Positions 1-10,596 of a DNA stretch of 64,000 nt are shown here, piece by piece; position 1 is the stretch's first letter, and each line of letters starts with the position of its first letter. A program made the translations under genes and the position numbers. Origin of the DNA: Tanypteryx hageni. Taxonomy: Eukaryota; Arthropoda; Insecta; Odonata; Petaluridae. Location of the stretch: positions 13,078,516-13,142,515 of the forward strand of contig CM054114.1 in NCBI GenBank assembly GCA_028673005.1, written 5' to 3'. The notes under the pieces are model-generated. The model did no database searches. It was given only the letters and a program-made list of their open reading frames with translations, and was not told where the DNA came from.

Positions 1-385
1 GATTCGAACCTGGGATCGCTGCGTGGAAGGCCAACGCTCTAAACCAGTGTTTTTCAACTGGTGTTCCGCTGGCATTGCGTAAGTGTTCCGCGAAATATTC
101 CACCGAAAATAATTTTTCTATAAATTTATATTTCTGAATGAATTTAAAAATATAAAATATTTTAATTTTGCTCTCACACGGCAAGTCCATCTATCGGGGG
201 AAGCAGAAAGTAGCAGGTTACAACTTCTAACCTGCTGCAGTACGCATGCGCGTTCCCACAGCCATAGTAAATACTATATATATATATATGTGTGTGTGTG
301 TGTGCGTATGTTTTTTCTCTATCCGAAGCGTTCCGCCAGTCAAAAAAGGTTCAAAAAACTGCTCTAACCACTTCGCCACCGCCAC
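1..385 (-). pseudogene. tRNA-like sequence (Gly-UCC-like) split by a hAT insertion; partial
   Basis: On the minus strand, joining 385-370 to the left part (44-1) gives an A-box-like segment TGGCGAAGTGGTTAGAGC, an anticodon-loop-like CTTCCAC and a B box GGTTCGAATC, in the order and spacing of a tRNA. The loop would place UCC (Gly) as anticodon. The 27-31/39-43 anticodon stem pairs poorly and the 3' half lies outside the window, so a tRNA pseudogene or the head of a tRNA-derived SINE is as likely as a functional tRNA. The D-loop is interrupted by the small hAT element at 45-361, flanked by ctctaaac/ctctaacc. An intact tRNA cannot be made from this copy. Confidence 0.55.
45..361. mobile_element. 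Short non-autonomous hAT-type element
   Basis: The left end begins CAGTGTTTTTCAACTGGTG and the right end, read inverted, begins CAGTTTTTTGAACC; both are followed inwards by GTTCCGC-type subterminal sequence. The flanks ctctaaac (37-44) and ctctaacc (362-369) match at 7 of 8 positions, as expected of a decayed hAT 8-bp target duplication. It is 317 bp, carries no transposase, and has an internal (TA)n/(TG)n tract near 275-305. It sits inside a tRNA-like sequence. Confidence 0.75.
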
Positions 386-1190
386 CCTTGACTCCAATCG
401 GTGATCGAGGCAATTTCTCTAGCTTCACTCGACATCGAACAGGTACCAACGTTTTCATATTTCGACAGTAATGTTTTAATGTAAACCCGTTTCATAATTT
501 GCGTAGGAGATCGCTTCAACCGAACGATAACGTAATGAAACGCAGTTTTATTGAGAGAGGAACGGCTCCTGTAGACTTCGTTTATTAATGACCGAGGCAC
601 CAAAAGGAGGTCGAAGGAAATGAAGTATCTGTCAATTTCAGTGCAATTTTCGACAAAATGTATTCAAGGAATAATCAACGAGCAAGAGAACGGAAAAAGA
701 AACACATTTCCGACGCGATATCGCAGGAAATCTTTCCGCGAAAACTGATGCGAATGCGAATTCGACGCTCGGAATTTCCTCGCGACGTGGGAACGTTTAG
801 AAAAAACCGGAAGGGAGAAGGCCCCAAACAATGTGCATCGTATAACCGATAAATTAATCGGTTTTAGCGAAGACAGGTTACCGGAGTTGAATTCGATAGT
901 AACGAACGAACATTGTTCCAATTCGATAGCCCCATGTTATAAAATCAGTTCGATTCGATTACTTGAGAGGCAAAAACAACAAGCTCCGATAACGAAAGAA
1001 GTTCCTAAGCGAAGAGGCGTTGACGATTGTTTACGCAGGGAGTAATTTCCGTTTCCATAGCGATGGGCGACGCCGCTCGATTACACATCCGGCGAACAGA
1101 AAGCGTACTTTCATTTTATCTTTTACGGGAACATGAATTCTCGAATAGTAATCAGGCTAATACCGCAGGAAATGAACCATGTTACGTCAA
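386..1190. other. Anonymous sequence, no recognisable feature
   Basis: Short open frames exist on both strands (for example 664-921 on the minus strand and 833-1045 on the plus strand), but none has a recognisable motif, a splice context or a repeat-free homologous look. I see nothing else here. Confidence 0.5.
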
Positions 1191-1265
1191 GGTAATAATT
1201 CACTGCAGAGAGATAGTTAACGTCGTGACTCCCGGTAATGAGGTCCCGGGTTCGAATTTATCACA
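1191..1265 (+). repeat. tRNA-derived SINE head (probable)
   Basis: The segment contains GAGAGATAGTTAACGTCGTG as a degenerate A box and CCCGGGTTCGAATTT as a B box about 35 bases later, the layout of a Pol III internal promoter. It resembles the head of the SINE at 23.6-23.8 kb, including a matching TTAATG/TTAACG region and GGGTTCGAAT box. No clear 3' end or target duplication is visible. A decayed tRNA gene is an alternative. Confidence 0.4.
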
Positions 1266-2756
1266 GTCATTGTTAGAGTTTGCAAGGTTTTTGCACAATT
1301 CTGTAAATTAGTGCTCAATAACCAATGAAAAATACATAGGTTTTAGTAAAAGTATGCTTCGTTTAGACGATTCTTTTGTGCACTATTAATGCTATAAATG
1401 TTGTTTTATCAATAAACACTTTACTTGTGCGACGGGGATGAAACCTACAGCATAACGGATGAAAAGGCAGACGCGCAAAAGATTAATCCGACGGGCGTAA
1501 CTACTAACGCAAGCAAAGTGTAATTTAATTCTGCCACAAATTATAGAAACACACAAGTGACTTATTACATTTTAGAATGTTTTCGGTGAAATCGTACCTA
1601 ACCTTTTTCTTTATTAAATATTCATAGAAAGATATTTCAGCCAATATGACATATACTTTTTAAAAACCTATATTTTTTATAACTCAAAAATAAATAACCC
1701 GCGTTGACTTTGAATAAATACTTAAATATATACCTTTAAAGCCCATTTGAAACACATTGGAAAATGTCACGCCTTATCTGGCGAAACCTTGCCTTCTCTC
1801 GTCACGGAAGGATGGCGGAAATCATGACCGCTAAACTACCTCGATCGAATCAGGAAAGCGTGAAAACAGCAAACTGAAATCTTTCGAAAGAAACCGTGGA
1901 AAATTTTCCTTTCATCCCCAGATTTGGAACGAGCCAAGACCGTACGGCCCTCCAGTTTTCGAGCGATGGAGGAAACAAATGCTATCGGCCGTTCCGGGGG
2001 CGCAGCCGGCGCCAGAAAGGGAGCGCGGTGCGACGTGAAAGCCGACCGCAACGGCACAGAAGGGGATCCCTTTGAGACGACCGACAGGCATCCATCAGCT
2101 AGAGGGAGTGAGTGCAGAGGGAAAGCGGATGAGGGACTACTCCACCAAAGGCCAGCCCAAGCAGCTGGACAGAGGCCCATCAATATTAACCTCACCCGAA
2201 TTTCCCCAAACCTTTCTGCGGGAACCAGCAAACTCATGACACCATTTTTTCGTTTCTTCCTAATCGAGAATCGCAGACGTCGTACGAATAGGAGACGGGA
2301 GTTCCCCAAGGCGTTCCTTTGGAATGAGCACTGCTGGACGGGAGGTAAAGAGCCCAAATTCTCACGGGATTTTCATATTCCTATAAAAAAAACACCATAA
2401 AAGCGGAGGCGCCCTCTTTCCCTAAAGGTTCTCCCGCAACCAGGGCAAAAAAAACTTCCTAAACCTTCACTAAAACGGAAGAGAACAAAACGCGCCAAAT
2501 GCATGTAATATAAAGGTATATTTATGTATGTATGCGGACAACCCGAGCGGAATGGTTCACGGCAAACATAATATACATATAAGGCAATGCTCCAATGCGG
2601 CCGTTGGTTTGAAGTGGTAGTTTGGTGAGATCGCGGTAAAGGAGAAGGGCAAAGGGTGCAAATACCTCCCCACTCCACCTAAAATCCGAAGGTCTGCCTC
2701 CAACTTTGAAGGGCACCCTTGCCGTTAGGCATTCAATGTTTGGCAATTAGCCCGGC
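1266..2756. other. Anonymous sequence with overlapping open frames at 1.84-2.40 kb
   Basis: Opposite-strand open frames of 173 codons (minus, 1836-2357) and 158 codons (plus, 1924-2400) overlap almost completely. Neither contains a motif I recognise, and both cannot be real. The segment is locally GC-richer than its surroundings, which favours chance open frames. The rest of the interval is AT-rich with no visible feature. Confidence 0.4.
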
Positions 2757-3330
2757 ATGGGAGAAGAATGGGAAGGGTGCAATGAAGGGGAGGGGAGAGG
2801 GAAGGGGAGAGAGGGGGCGAATGGCTCGAGGGAGGAAGGATCGAAACGGCCGAGGCGAAAGCTCTTCCGAAGCGGACTGCGAGCTTCTTTTGTCTAAGCT
2901 CCGCGAACGATGGGCAGTATAGAAGAGGGGGAGAGGCAGTAAAGATAATGGGTGCCGTGAAGGGCCATTAAAAAGATCCTATGACTCCGCTTCCCACGAG
3001 AGGGGGAGGGGAGAGAGAAAGGGGGGAGAGAAAAAGGGAAGAGAGAAAGGGGGAGAGAGAAAGGGGGGAGAGGGAGAAAGGAGGGGAGGGAGAAAGGAGG
3101 GGAGGGAGAAACGGGGAGAGAGAAAGGGGGGAGAGAGAAAGGGGGAGAGAGAAAGGGGGGGAGAGAAAGGGGGGAGAGAGAAAGGGGGGAGAGAGAAAGG
3201 GGAGAGAGAAAGGGGGAGAGAGAAAGAGGGAGAGAGAAAGAGGGAGAGAGAAAGGGGGAGAGAGGAAGAGGGAGAGAGAAAGGGGGAGAGAGAAAGGAGG
3301 GGAAGGAGAAAGGAGAGGATGGATTTTGGA
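2757..3330 (+). repeat. Polypurine (GGGAGAGAAA) array
   Basis: An irregular tandem array of GGGGGAGAGAGAAAG-type units, almost pure purine on the + strand, dense from about 2990 to 3320 with a shorter patch at 2757-2835. Open frames across it read as Gly/Glu/Arg or Pro/Ser/Leu repeats and are artefacts of the array. Confidence 0.9.
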
Positions 3331-4163
3331 AGGACATAAATTGACTGGGAAATGACTTTTTCAACTATTCATACTCTCCTCTTGTTATTTTATTAGGCGT
3401 TGGCGAGAAAACGGAAGTCTTTGTTGTGTAATTTGTCCCTTTTATTGCACCGCTTTCCGAAAACCGTTAAAAAAACTCTTGTTTTGGTCCTTGCGAATCT
3501 CACTTTCTAAATCCATCCTCGTTCTCAGCAGTCGCAAATCGAAAAATCTGACGCGTTCATATGTTTTCTCCACTTTCTCTAACGCTTTCTGTTTACGCCG
3601 CATTCTGTCGCCGAGTATTGAATCCAAATTATCGCGAGAGGGAGAAAATTATTTCGGTCGCTCAAGAGACTCGCATGCATTCACTACCTGGCATCTTTAT
3701 TGATGAATGTTGCGAAAGCGACGCCTTTCCTATCTGGAGAACGCTTTATCGCACTCCGCGGCATTAGTTCGGTCGCTTCGTCGCCGTCCTCCAAAATGAT
3801 ATAATGATTATTACGTTGCCTCGTAAATTGCCAATGTAAGCTCATTCGCGCGATAAACGCGCCAAGGGACATTTTAGAATGAAATTTCCCCGTTCGAGAT
3901 GGCCTCGCCGAAAAGAGGCCAGCGGAGCAATATTTTTCGAGTGAGATTTATTTATAGCGACAATAGATCGCTTTCTTCAAGAAGAGGGCGTTTCCAGTTT
4001 AATTCATAGCGGCTTCGGTGGCGTATTATCGAATTCTATCGCCGTTATTTTTCGGTTGCCGCAAAAAATAATACTTGATCTTTCTGCAGTATTGTTCAAG
4101 GCGTTCGATGTTAGGATGGTCCCTCGTTGGCGACAAGAAACTTGCGCAGAAAGAAATGGATCC
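3331..4163. other. Anonymous sequence; one charged open frame at 3442-3627 (-)
   Basis: The minus-strand frame 3442-3627 encodes 61 residues rich in Lys, Arg and Glu with a coiled-coil-like pattern (RMRRKQKALEKVEKTYERV). I do not recognise it, no splice signal or conserved motif supports it, and overlapping plus-strand frames exist. Otherwise nothing is visible. Confidence 0.3.
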
Positions 4164-4398
4164 AGGACAAAATGTCTCCGGACATTATGTCCCGGACAAA
4201 ATTAAGTATTCCAGCCAAATTTCAATTTTATACCTAGTCGGAATGTTTGTTAAAACCACGTTATGTGCAGAAACTTCTATATGGATGATAATGTTACTAA
4301 TTTACTTATTCAGAGCAAAATAAATACCGAAAACTGTTAAAGGCGTTATAATTAATCACATCTGGCTTATTTTGAACAGTATATCAACATCTGAGAGA
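4164..4398 (-). mobile_element. Dispersed repeat with GGACAAAATGTCC-type ends, copy A
   Basis: The right portion of this family in inverted orientation. The reverse complement aligns by eye with 55.95-56.15 kb and 57.24-57.44 kb: shared stretches include CAGATGTTGATATACTGTTC-like sequence, CGGTATTTATTTTG, TTAGTAACAT and GACTAGG. Its outer end carries three imperfect copies of a 13-bp inverted repeat (GGACA-3 bases-TGTCC), one perfect at 4181-4193. The other end is lost next to a short GA run at about 4398. No coding sequence is recognised. It is probably a non-autonomous DNA transposon. Confidence 0.7.
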
Positions 4399-4857
4399 GA
4401 GAGAATGACAAACGAATGTTGCTCTTTTAAGGATTATAATTGAACTAAAAAAACTGACCAAAAGATTTGCTTTATCTTGTTATTCGAAAGGACTTCGCGT
4501 TTTATTTTATTTTTTCCGTCTCGATGAGTAAGCGTTCCGAATTCTGATCTTAAAATCTGCTTCGGCTGCTGCTAACAACCGCCCGATGACATTGATTTCC
4601 GCCCCACGGAAAAACGCTTGCTTTTTATGAATCGCTTTTTTGCGTCGCGCCGTCACTATTGGCTGTCAGTAAGCGCCTTTATAGGGGTGATAATGTGTCA
4701 TTGTTTGACGCAGGTGGCGCGCCAGTCGCGGACAGGAATTGGAAGAGATTATTGTGTCGGATAAATTGGAAGTTTGAGAATGCAGCTCTTTTATCTGCTT
4801 TTAATAGGGCATATCTGAGGAAAGCGTCTTTCTCTTCTTATCTCGAGATACACATGG
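4399..4857. other. Anonymous sequence
   Basis: AT-rich DNA with small chance open frames. I see no recognisable feature before the hAT target duplication at 4858-4865. Confidence 0.4.
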
Positions 4858-6089
4858 GTCTAAGGCAGGGGTTTTCAAACTTTTTCTATGCGGCCCAGTA
4901 AAATGAGAAAATATATGTTGCGGCCCACAAAAATTTATATTCATAAATTACTACATATAAATTAATAATTAGTGAATCTGTGACACGAAATAGCGTAAAT
5001 TTATTAAAATTTCTAACAGTTTTCAAAAAGTAATATTTCATACAAAGAATATATGTGCGCTGCTTGTAAACCATAAATGCAGAACTGAATTTACATCTTA
5101 AAAATGAATCTGCATGTCATTGAATACAGTATATTCAAAACGAAAAATGGAATAATCCAAGATGCGCGCATAATTTAAATGCCAGAAAAATGAAATAATT
5201 AGCTCCTTTTCCAATGAGAATTGACACAGATTTTATTTGGAACTCATTAGATATTAATAAAAATACAGTATTTTGCTGCCCAATTACCGCACTATTTACG
5301 CAAAGGAATTATCTTTAACACTGAGATGCAAAAATATGCAGGAAATTTTCCTCGATTCCTGGATACTACTAGGAAGATTGAAATAATCGATCACCACTCT
5401 GGATAATTAAATTACTAGCTGAATATCTATTTAGAAATTATTAATCAAAACAATATTTATGCAATTCTATGCGAAAAATTAGTTATAAATTGCACAAGTA
5501 AAATAAAAATCCTGTTTAACTTATTGCAAAGTGCCTTTCTCTTATTACTCTCTTATTATTGCCTTTCTCTTATTACTCTTATTAGGCTTTCTTTCCTGTT
5601 GCCTTTAAACCCTAATTTTTTTTCTCTTGGTCCAACAAATTTTCTCCAGTCAATGCCATACCCCCATCAACAACCGTGCCTAAGAAAAGTTAAGGTATCT
5701 ATTTACCTCAAATTTCAGTTTGAAAAATGGCCTCAAGTCAGATTATGTAACATCAAAGTTTTCTCAGAAATTATGTGGCATATGGGAGCAAGTCTAATGA
5801 AGTCTAGGTTCTGGTATGTAACTTTGATTAGCTAATAATATTTTGGGGCACAGTCCTATTGATGAAGAAAATTATCTGGAAATATGAAAGAATATAAAAA
5901 ATTACCACTTGGATTTCAGATGCTGTATATGCTCACAGATGGTTCTCTGTTCTTGTCACCAAAAAATTATACTGACAAATCACTTTCCTTCCTCTTTTCT
6001 CACGAGGAAGCAGACGACGACTTCCCGAAACAAAGAGACTATGAAAGGAAATGCAGATGTCGTAAAAGAGAAACACTAAAGATTGGTAC

Positions 6090-6195
6090 TAATAAAAAAA
6101 TGGAGAAACCTCCTAATAACCAATAAAATAATAAAAAGGAAATACTCACACACCGGTTTAGGGGAAATTACTCCACGCCAGGGACCTAACACTCA
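6090..6195 (+). repeat. Left arm of a long inverted repeat
   Basis: The segment, from GAGAAACCTCCTAATAACC through CCGGTTTAGGGGAAATTAC to CAGGGACCTAACAC, is matched in inverted orientation at about 8283-8390 with few mismatches. A third inverted copy of the inner 40 bases lies at 7181-7216. Its role is unknown: it could be the terminal inverted repeat of a DNA element or an inverted Penelope-type terminal repeat. Confidence 0.75.
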
Positions 6196-6199
6196 TGCC

Positions 6200-7140
6200 A
6201 TCTCACACACTCTCCAGGTTCCTATTGGAAACTAATTGTTCATGAATAAATTTGCCAAAAAAGCTGAAAGTGGGTTCTCAATGGCTGTCCAATCATGATG
6301 TTTGTAAAAATTTGTAGAATAGGAAAAAAAATTGCTCCATGCAGTTTAGAAAGCTTAATTTATTCAACGGATTTGTCCGAGAAAACTAAGTGTACTATTT
6401 ATTGGGATGCTAGGGAAGAGACGTTACATCAAAAGAAACTAACGATTGGGAAGTACTAAGTATTAATTTTTTGGCATTTTCAATGAAATATTCAGAATTT
6501 TTTGGATAGGGTTTTTAATTCGTCAACTATCCATCTAGAATATGGATAAGTGTGGGAATCAGTACATGACACATTAGGTCTCATAGAAATTTCACGTTTG
6601 TGGACTTAAGGTAAACAATGTAATATTGAGATGGTAGGGTTGAAACCGTAATCTTATAACGTAAGACCCCTTCTGAGTTTTGGGCAGTTTTTTATGTTCC
6701 TTGGTAGAAAAAATCATTTTATTAAGAGGATTTCTTGTGAGAAGTGAGTAAGGTCCGTTTTCAATTAATTGCTAACTTTATCAAAATAATCATACTGATT
6801 CATGACATGATGACAATGGAATTTCCTTTCTCGGCTTTTAAATAAAAAGTCTTTCAATTTTAAATTTTTGATGAGTTTGTAATCGGGACTGGGAAGGTGA
6901 TTTATAGTATTGTTTTTTTAAAATGATTTATGTATTTTTCAAGCAGCTCTTACGTGATTTTTGGTTGTATCTTTTAGGTTTTAATGGATGATTCAATGCC
7001 TATAATATCATCCAAAGGAGGTTCTTTGTGAGGGAGACAAAAGTTAAGTCCTTTGCGCAAGAGATTGAGTTCTTGTTTAGAATATGTTTCTTGAGACAAG
7101 TTACGGACAATATCGGTGTCATCAAAGTGTTCCATGTGAT
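6200..7140 (-). pseudogene. Penelope-like element reverse-transcriptase relic
   Basis: Minus-strand translation, allowing frameshifts, gives PLE landmarks in order. First comes an N-terminal block ELNLLRKGLNFCLPHKEPP (about 7085-7025). Then RPNVSCTDSHTYPYSRW (about 6590-6540), resembling the RT block RPIVS..SPTY. Then SFDVTSL with FPSIPI one frame over (about 6440-6398), the catalytic-Asp block. Last is NPLSAFLANLFM (about 6276-6241), resembling GSPLSP.LANIFM. Stops and frameshifts make it dead. It ends just before where the YADD-type box should be, at the inverted repeat, and no GIY-YIG domain is seen. Confidence 0.75.
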
Positions 7141-7180
7141 CACTAAAATATTTTGTTTTGTGCGTGTGTGAGAAAAAGAG

Positions 7181-7216
7181 TCCCTGGCGTGGAGTAGTTT
7201 CCCCTAAACCCGGAGT
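7181..7216 (-). repeat. Extra inverted copy of the 6.15-kb repeat arm
   Basis: CCCTGGCGTGGAGTAGTTTC followed by CCCTAAACCCGG is the reverse complement of 6149-6185 with a few changes. It lies immediately upstream (in minus-strand sense) of the Penelope-like relic and left of a (GT)n tract and hAT 7242-8280. With 8289-8325 it makes a direct repeat separated by the hAT insertion. Confidence 0.75.
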
Positions 7217-7241
7217 GTGTGTGTGTGTGATTGCGTGTGCT

Positions 7242-8280
7242 CAGGGCCGGCTTCAGACAGTAAACAAGTGAGGCAATCGCCTTAGGGCGCAGGGTCGAGG
7301 GGTCGGCCTCATGCCGCGGCTGTTGACATACTGACGCCGTTCTCCCAAAGTGAAATAAGAAATACTGCGTATTATTCAATGAGAGTTTAAGTTCGGTTTT
7401 TGCATGAAAATATTTGTTAGAAATCTTTTTTAGATATATTCATCCAGATGAGGTTCTCTGTTGCTGAATGAAGTAATTTTCAGATTCCTAACCAAGGCTG
7501 GAATAGTAGAGGTGAGTCTGGTTTTTACATAATTTATATATCGCTAGCAAATTTCTACGGCAGGAGTTAATAAAGGGAATATTCTTTGATTCTTCGAATT
7601 TAGTACAAGTAATAGTAAAATTTACATTTTTTAATTATGTATTATTTTTTCCATGTTGAATTTTATTCATTTCTCTAATTGTAAGTTTTAGGTCATAATC
7701 ATAACTCATATTTAGTCTCGTTTCGTTATGAGAAAACTTCGAACGATCCATTCCTACCGCAAGGGTTTTTACGAAGTTAGATAAAATTAAGGAAATTGAG
7801 AAAAATTCAAATTTTCAGTTCAATCAAGTATATCAAAATAATAAATAAATTCGGACTTTATGCACATTACTATTAGTTGCCGTGCAAACTACAATTAATT
7901 AAGAATAATTAAGGAGTGGGATTCATTTTTACCTAAATTATAATGATAGAATTGTCTTACGCGACATTTTGTGTCATCTCGTTTTATCGTGATTTCGCCA
8001 CTGAGATCTGCATTATTGGATCGTAATGTTCCACTCTAACAAATGCCAAACGCGGAGCTTTTCTTTTGAGAAATGGTTTATTTTAGTGCCCCAATTTCAT
8101 ATTATATTAAATTAAATCAGTAAATTATATGCATACTTTTAACACTCATATTTGTCTTCATTTAAAAGTAATTTAATGATTAATAAAGTAAAATTTATGA
8201 TCATCAAAGACCCACGGAGCATGAGGGGACAGCCAAATATTTCCCGCCTCAGGGCGACGAAATGTCTGAAGAGGACCCTG
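7242..8280. mobile_element. Inner hAT-type element
   Basis: The left end is CAGGGCCGGCTTCAGACA; the right end inverted is CAGGGTCCTCTTCAGACA. Flanking octamers cgtgtgct (7234-7241) and cgtgtgtt (8281-8288) match at 7 of 8. The interior is AT-rich with no transposase-like frame, so this is a 1.04-kb non-autonomous copy. It inserted next to the inverted-repeat arm and is younger than the unit it interrupts. Confidence 0.8.
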
Positions 8281-8282
8281 CG

Positions 8283-8390
8283 TGTGTTAGGTCCCTCGCG
8301 TGGAGTAATTTCTCCTAACCCGGTGTAGTGTGTACTTCCTTTTTATTATGTTTATGGTTATTAGGAGGTTTTTCCATTTTCTATTAGTTG
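8283..8390 (-). repeat. Right arm of the long inverted repeat
   Basis: The reverse complement matches 6090-6195, including TTAGGTCCCTCGCGTGGAG, TCTCCTAACCCGG, ACTTCCTTTTTATTATG and GGTTATTAGGAGGTTTTTCC. Together the two arms bracket the Penelope-like relic and the inner hAT element, so the segment could fold into a long stem. Confidence 0.75.
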
Positions 8391-8771
8391 CAATTAACCA
8401 TTGGATTCTGATATAACTTTCTATTTGAACTAAAGATTAGTTTCTGGAAATACCTTCAAGGCAATATATGATATAAGATTTTCGAGAATAAAACTTCGGA
8501 AAATACGCTTATGCATTTAACAGGAAAATAATTAGTGAGGAAGCAGATGGTGCTCCCTTGCTACGCGAGGGTGCTGCAGTACGTCAGTTTTTGAGAATGA
8601 CATAGGACAATGACAAGTGCCCTAACAGCGGGAATGGGTGGGAAATTTTGTAAGGAAGGCTTATATTGTAATGACCATTTTAGCCATCTAGGCACTATAT
8701 GCTTTGTGGGCGAAGGCCTTGCGGCCCACCATTGGGCCGCGGCCCATACTTTGAAAAACTCGGGTCTAAGG

Positions 8772-10588
8772 GACTTGCGATTCTAGATTATCTTCCACTG
8801 TGTCATTTTAAGCTTTCCTTTATTAATTAATGTCAAAAATTACTTCGAAAACGAATGTGCAACAAAATATTTATATGGGTCATGAATTAACTTCTCTAAT
8901 AACGTTTATAATTGTTCGGAACAAATTCATGACGACGATACATTTAAAGCACAATGAAAAATTAAAGGAATTTTTAAAGCGTTTAGGTATACAAGTGTAC
9001 TTACTTGTGTACATAAAGATCGAAAGATAATTAGAAAATCCAGGAGTAAAAAAAATAACGATAAAGAAACGAAGAAAAGCATAAGGTTAAAAAATAACAA
9101 GTTTCCTCGACCGTTCTCTGGAATAGTTACATCGCCTCTTCCAAATAACGAATATACAAGGCAGATTCGTTTATGCGAGCATTTTTGCTGAATCTATTTC
9201 CCCTTCGACTATAAAATTCCATTTCTCCCTCTCATAAACGGGGATATATAAAGCCTCCCTCGGACTCCAAATTGCGAAAAGCTCTCTACGTCGCTAGGAT
9301 TTTTTTCCTTTAACAGCTCTATCGCACGCATTAAAAAGATTTTGACGATAAACACGGTCGTAACTAAGCGAACTTTTTGACACATTTACGCGCAACTTTC
9401 CCGGCGGCCCTATATAAAAGACAAGGGAATCACTTCGCCCGTTCCGAGAAATTTATGGAGCGAATGAAATAGATTTTTCGAGTACAGGAAGACGACGGCC
9501 GTTCCGCGAAAGCGAACCAGGTTGCGATTACAAACGGTTCAAGCATTTGGCACGTTTGCATGGCGGAGACGAAGAAAGGGTTGGCGACCGGTTCGAACCT
9601 CCCGGTTTTAAAAAAACAGTTAAAGCGATGTCCTCAAGAAACTTATCATTTTTCCCTCCTCTTTTTCCCAATCAAGTCCGCTTCTTCCAAGAGAAACACA
9701 CACAAGCAGGTTTTAGGAAAATCAAACAGGAAACGCTCCGGCCTACAAACTTTTTTTTAAGAGCCAATTCCGAAAAGCCCGGGACTCCCCGTTGTTCTTT
9801 TTTTGAGCGTAGTGACTGCGATCACGGAAAGTAAAGAAACCTGTTCTCCATTGAGATTTTTTCACGGCGTTCTTTTTTTTTAAACGTCTCCCATTCGTTT
9901 GGTCTCCTCGCTTTGATGAGTGACTAGGAGCAGGTGAGTGGACGGAAAGAGCAATAAATTGGACGGGAAGTCCTTATCTCTCCCCTTCCGCTTCCCCCCT
10001 CTCTCTCTCTTTTAATTATTGCATTTCTCTCTCTCTCTTTCCTTAGCCAAGGGCGACGTGTCGCGTTTTTTTCCCTCTTCCCAAATTCGCTTTTGAGGTC
10101 TTTCCGTCCGAACGACTCGATTTGGGGTGAAAAGCTGTCGCCTTACATACTTGGACAGCAGCTCTTGACAAGGAATTGTCGATCAAAGATAAAAACTTTC
10201 TCCCGTAAAAAAATTACAATAAATTGGCAAAGGCTTTGTGTGATATCTCAATGGACGTGATGGCACGTGCGAGCACAGAGTTTTTCGAAACGATTTTCTA
10301 AACACGCATTTCTAAAATAAACAATTAAAAGGCATTTTCATCAAAAAAAGTTTTTAAATGAAGGCTCTTTTATTGAGGAAAATTTGTGGACTCAATTTAA
10401 ATCATATTTATGCCATTTATCCGGATTCCAGCACCGTAGATCAAAGAGAACGAGATGACGTCAAGCGTGTCTCGCAGGAGTGATCCTATAAGAACGTCAG
10501 GCATGTCACCTCTAGTTGTATTCTATTCATTTTCATCGTATTTTTCAGAGTTATCAACAGGAAAGTCGTTTATTTTACCAAAACGACT
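8772..10588. other. Anonymous sequence with CT microsatellite and TATA-like motifs
   Basis: No gene is recognised. Two TATA-like motifs stand out (about 9246-9253 and 9411-9420). A CT-rich patch with (CT)n runs lies at about 9975-10045. Open frames at 9547-9834 are short, overlapping and without motifs. Confidence 0.4.
9411..9420 (+). promoter_or_regulatory. TATA-box-like motif (speculative core promoter)
   Basis: TATATAAAAG fits the consensus TATA box, and TCACTT, an arthropod-initiator-like hexamer, lies about 20 bases downstream, closer than the usual 30. A second TATATAAAG is 165 bases upstream. No convincing coding sequence follows, so these may be chance matches in AT-rich DNA. Confidence 0.15.
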
Positions 10589-10596
10589 ATCAGATG

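Larger units (their letters stand above)
4866..8763. mobile_element. Outer hAT-type element with nested insertions
   Basis: The left end starts CAGGGGTTTTCAAAC and runs into TATGCGGCCCA; the right end, inverted, starts CCGAGTTTTTCAAAG and runs into ATGGGCCGCGGCCCA. Perfect 8-bp direct repeats gtctaagg flank it at 4858-4865 and 8764-8771, a hAT hallmark. The 3.9-kb length is largely due to later insertions: an inverted-repeat unit with a Penelope-like relic (about 6.09-8.39 kb) that itself holds another hAT (7242-8280). No transposase is recognised. Open frames at 5524-5835 and 5884-6126 (+) are not assignable to any family I know. Confidence 0.85.

Noticed and set aside
1836..2400. Pair of opposite-strand frames of 173 and 158 codons
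   Set aside because: They overlap, neither is recognisable, and the GC content makes chance openness likely.
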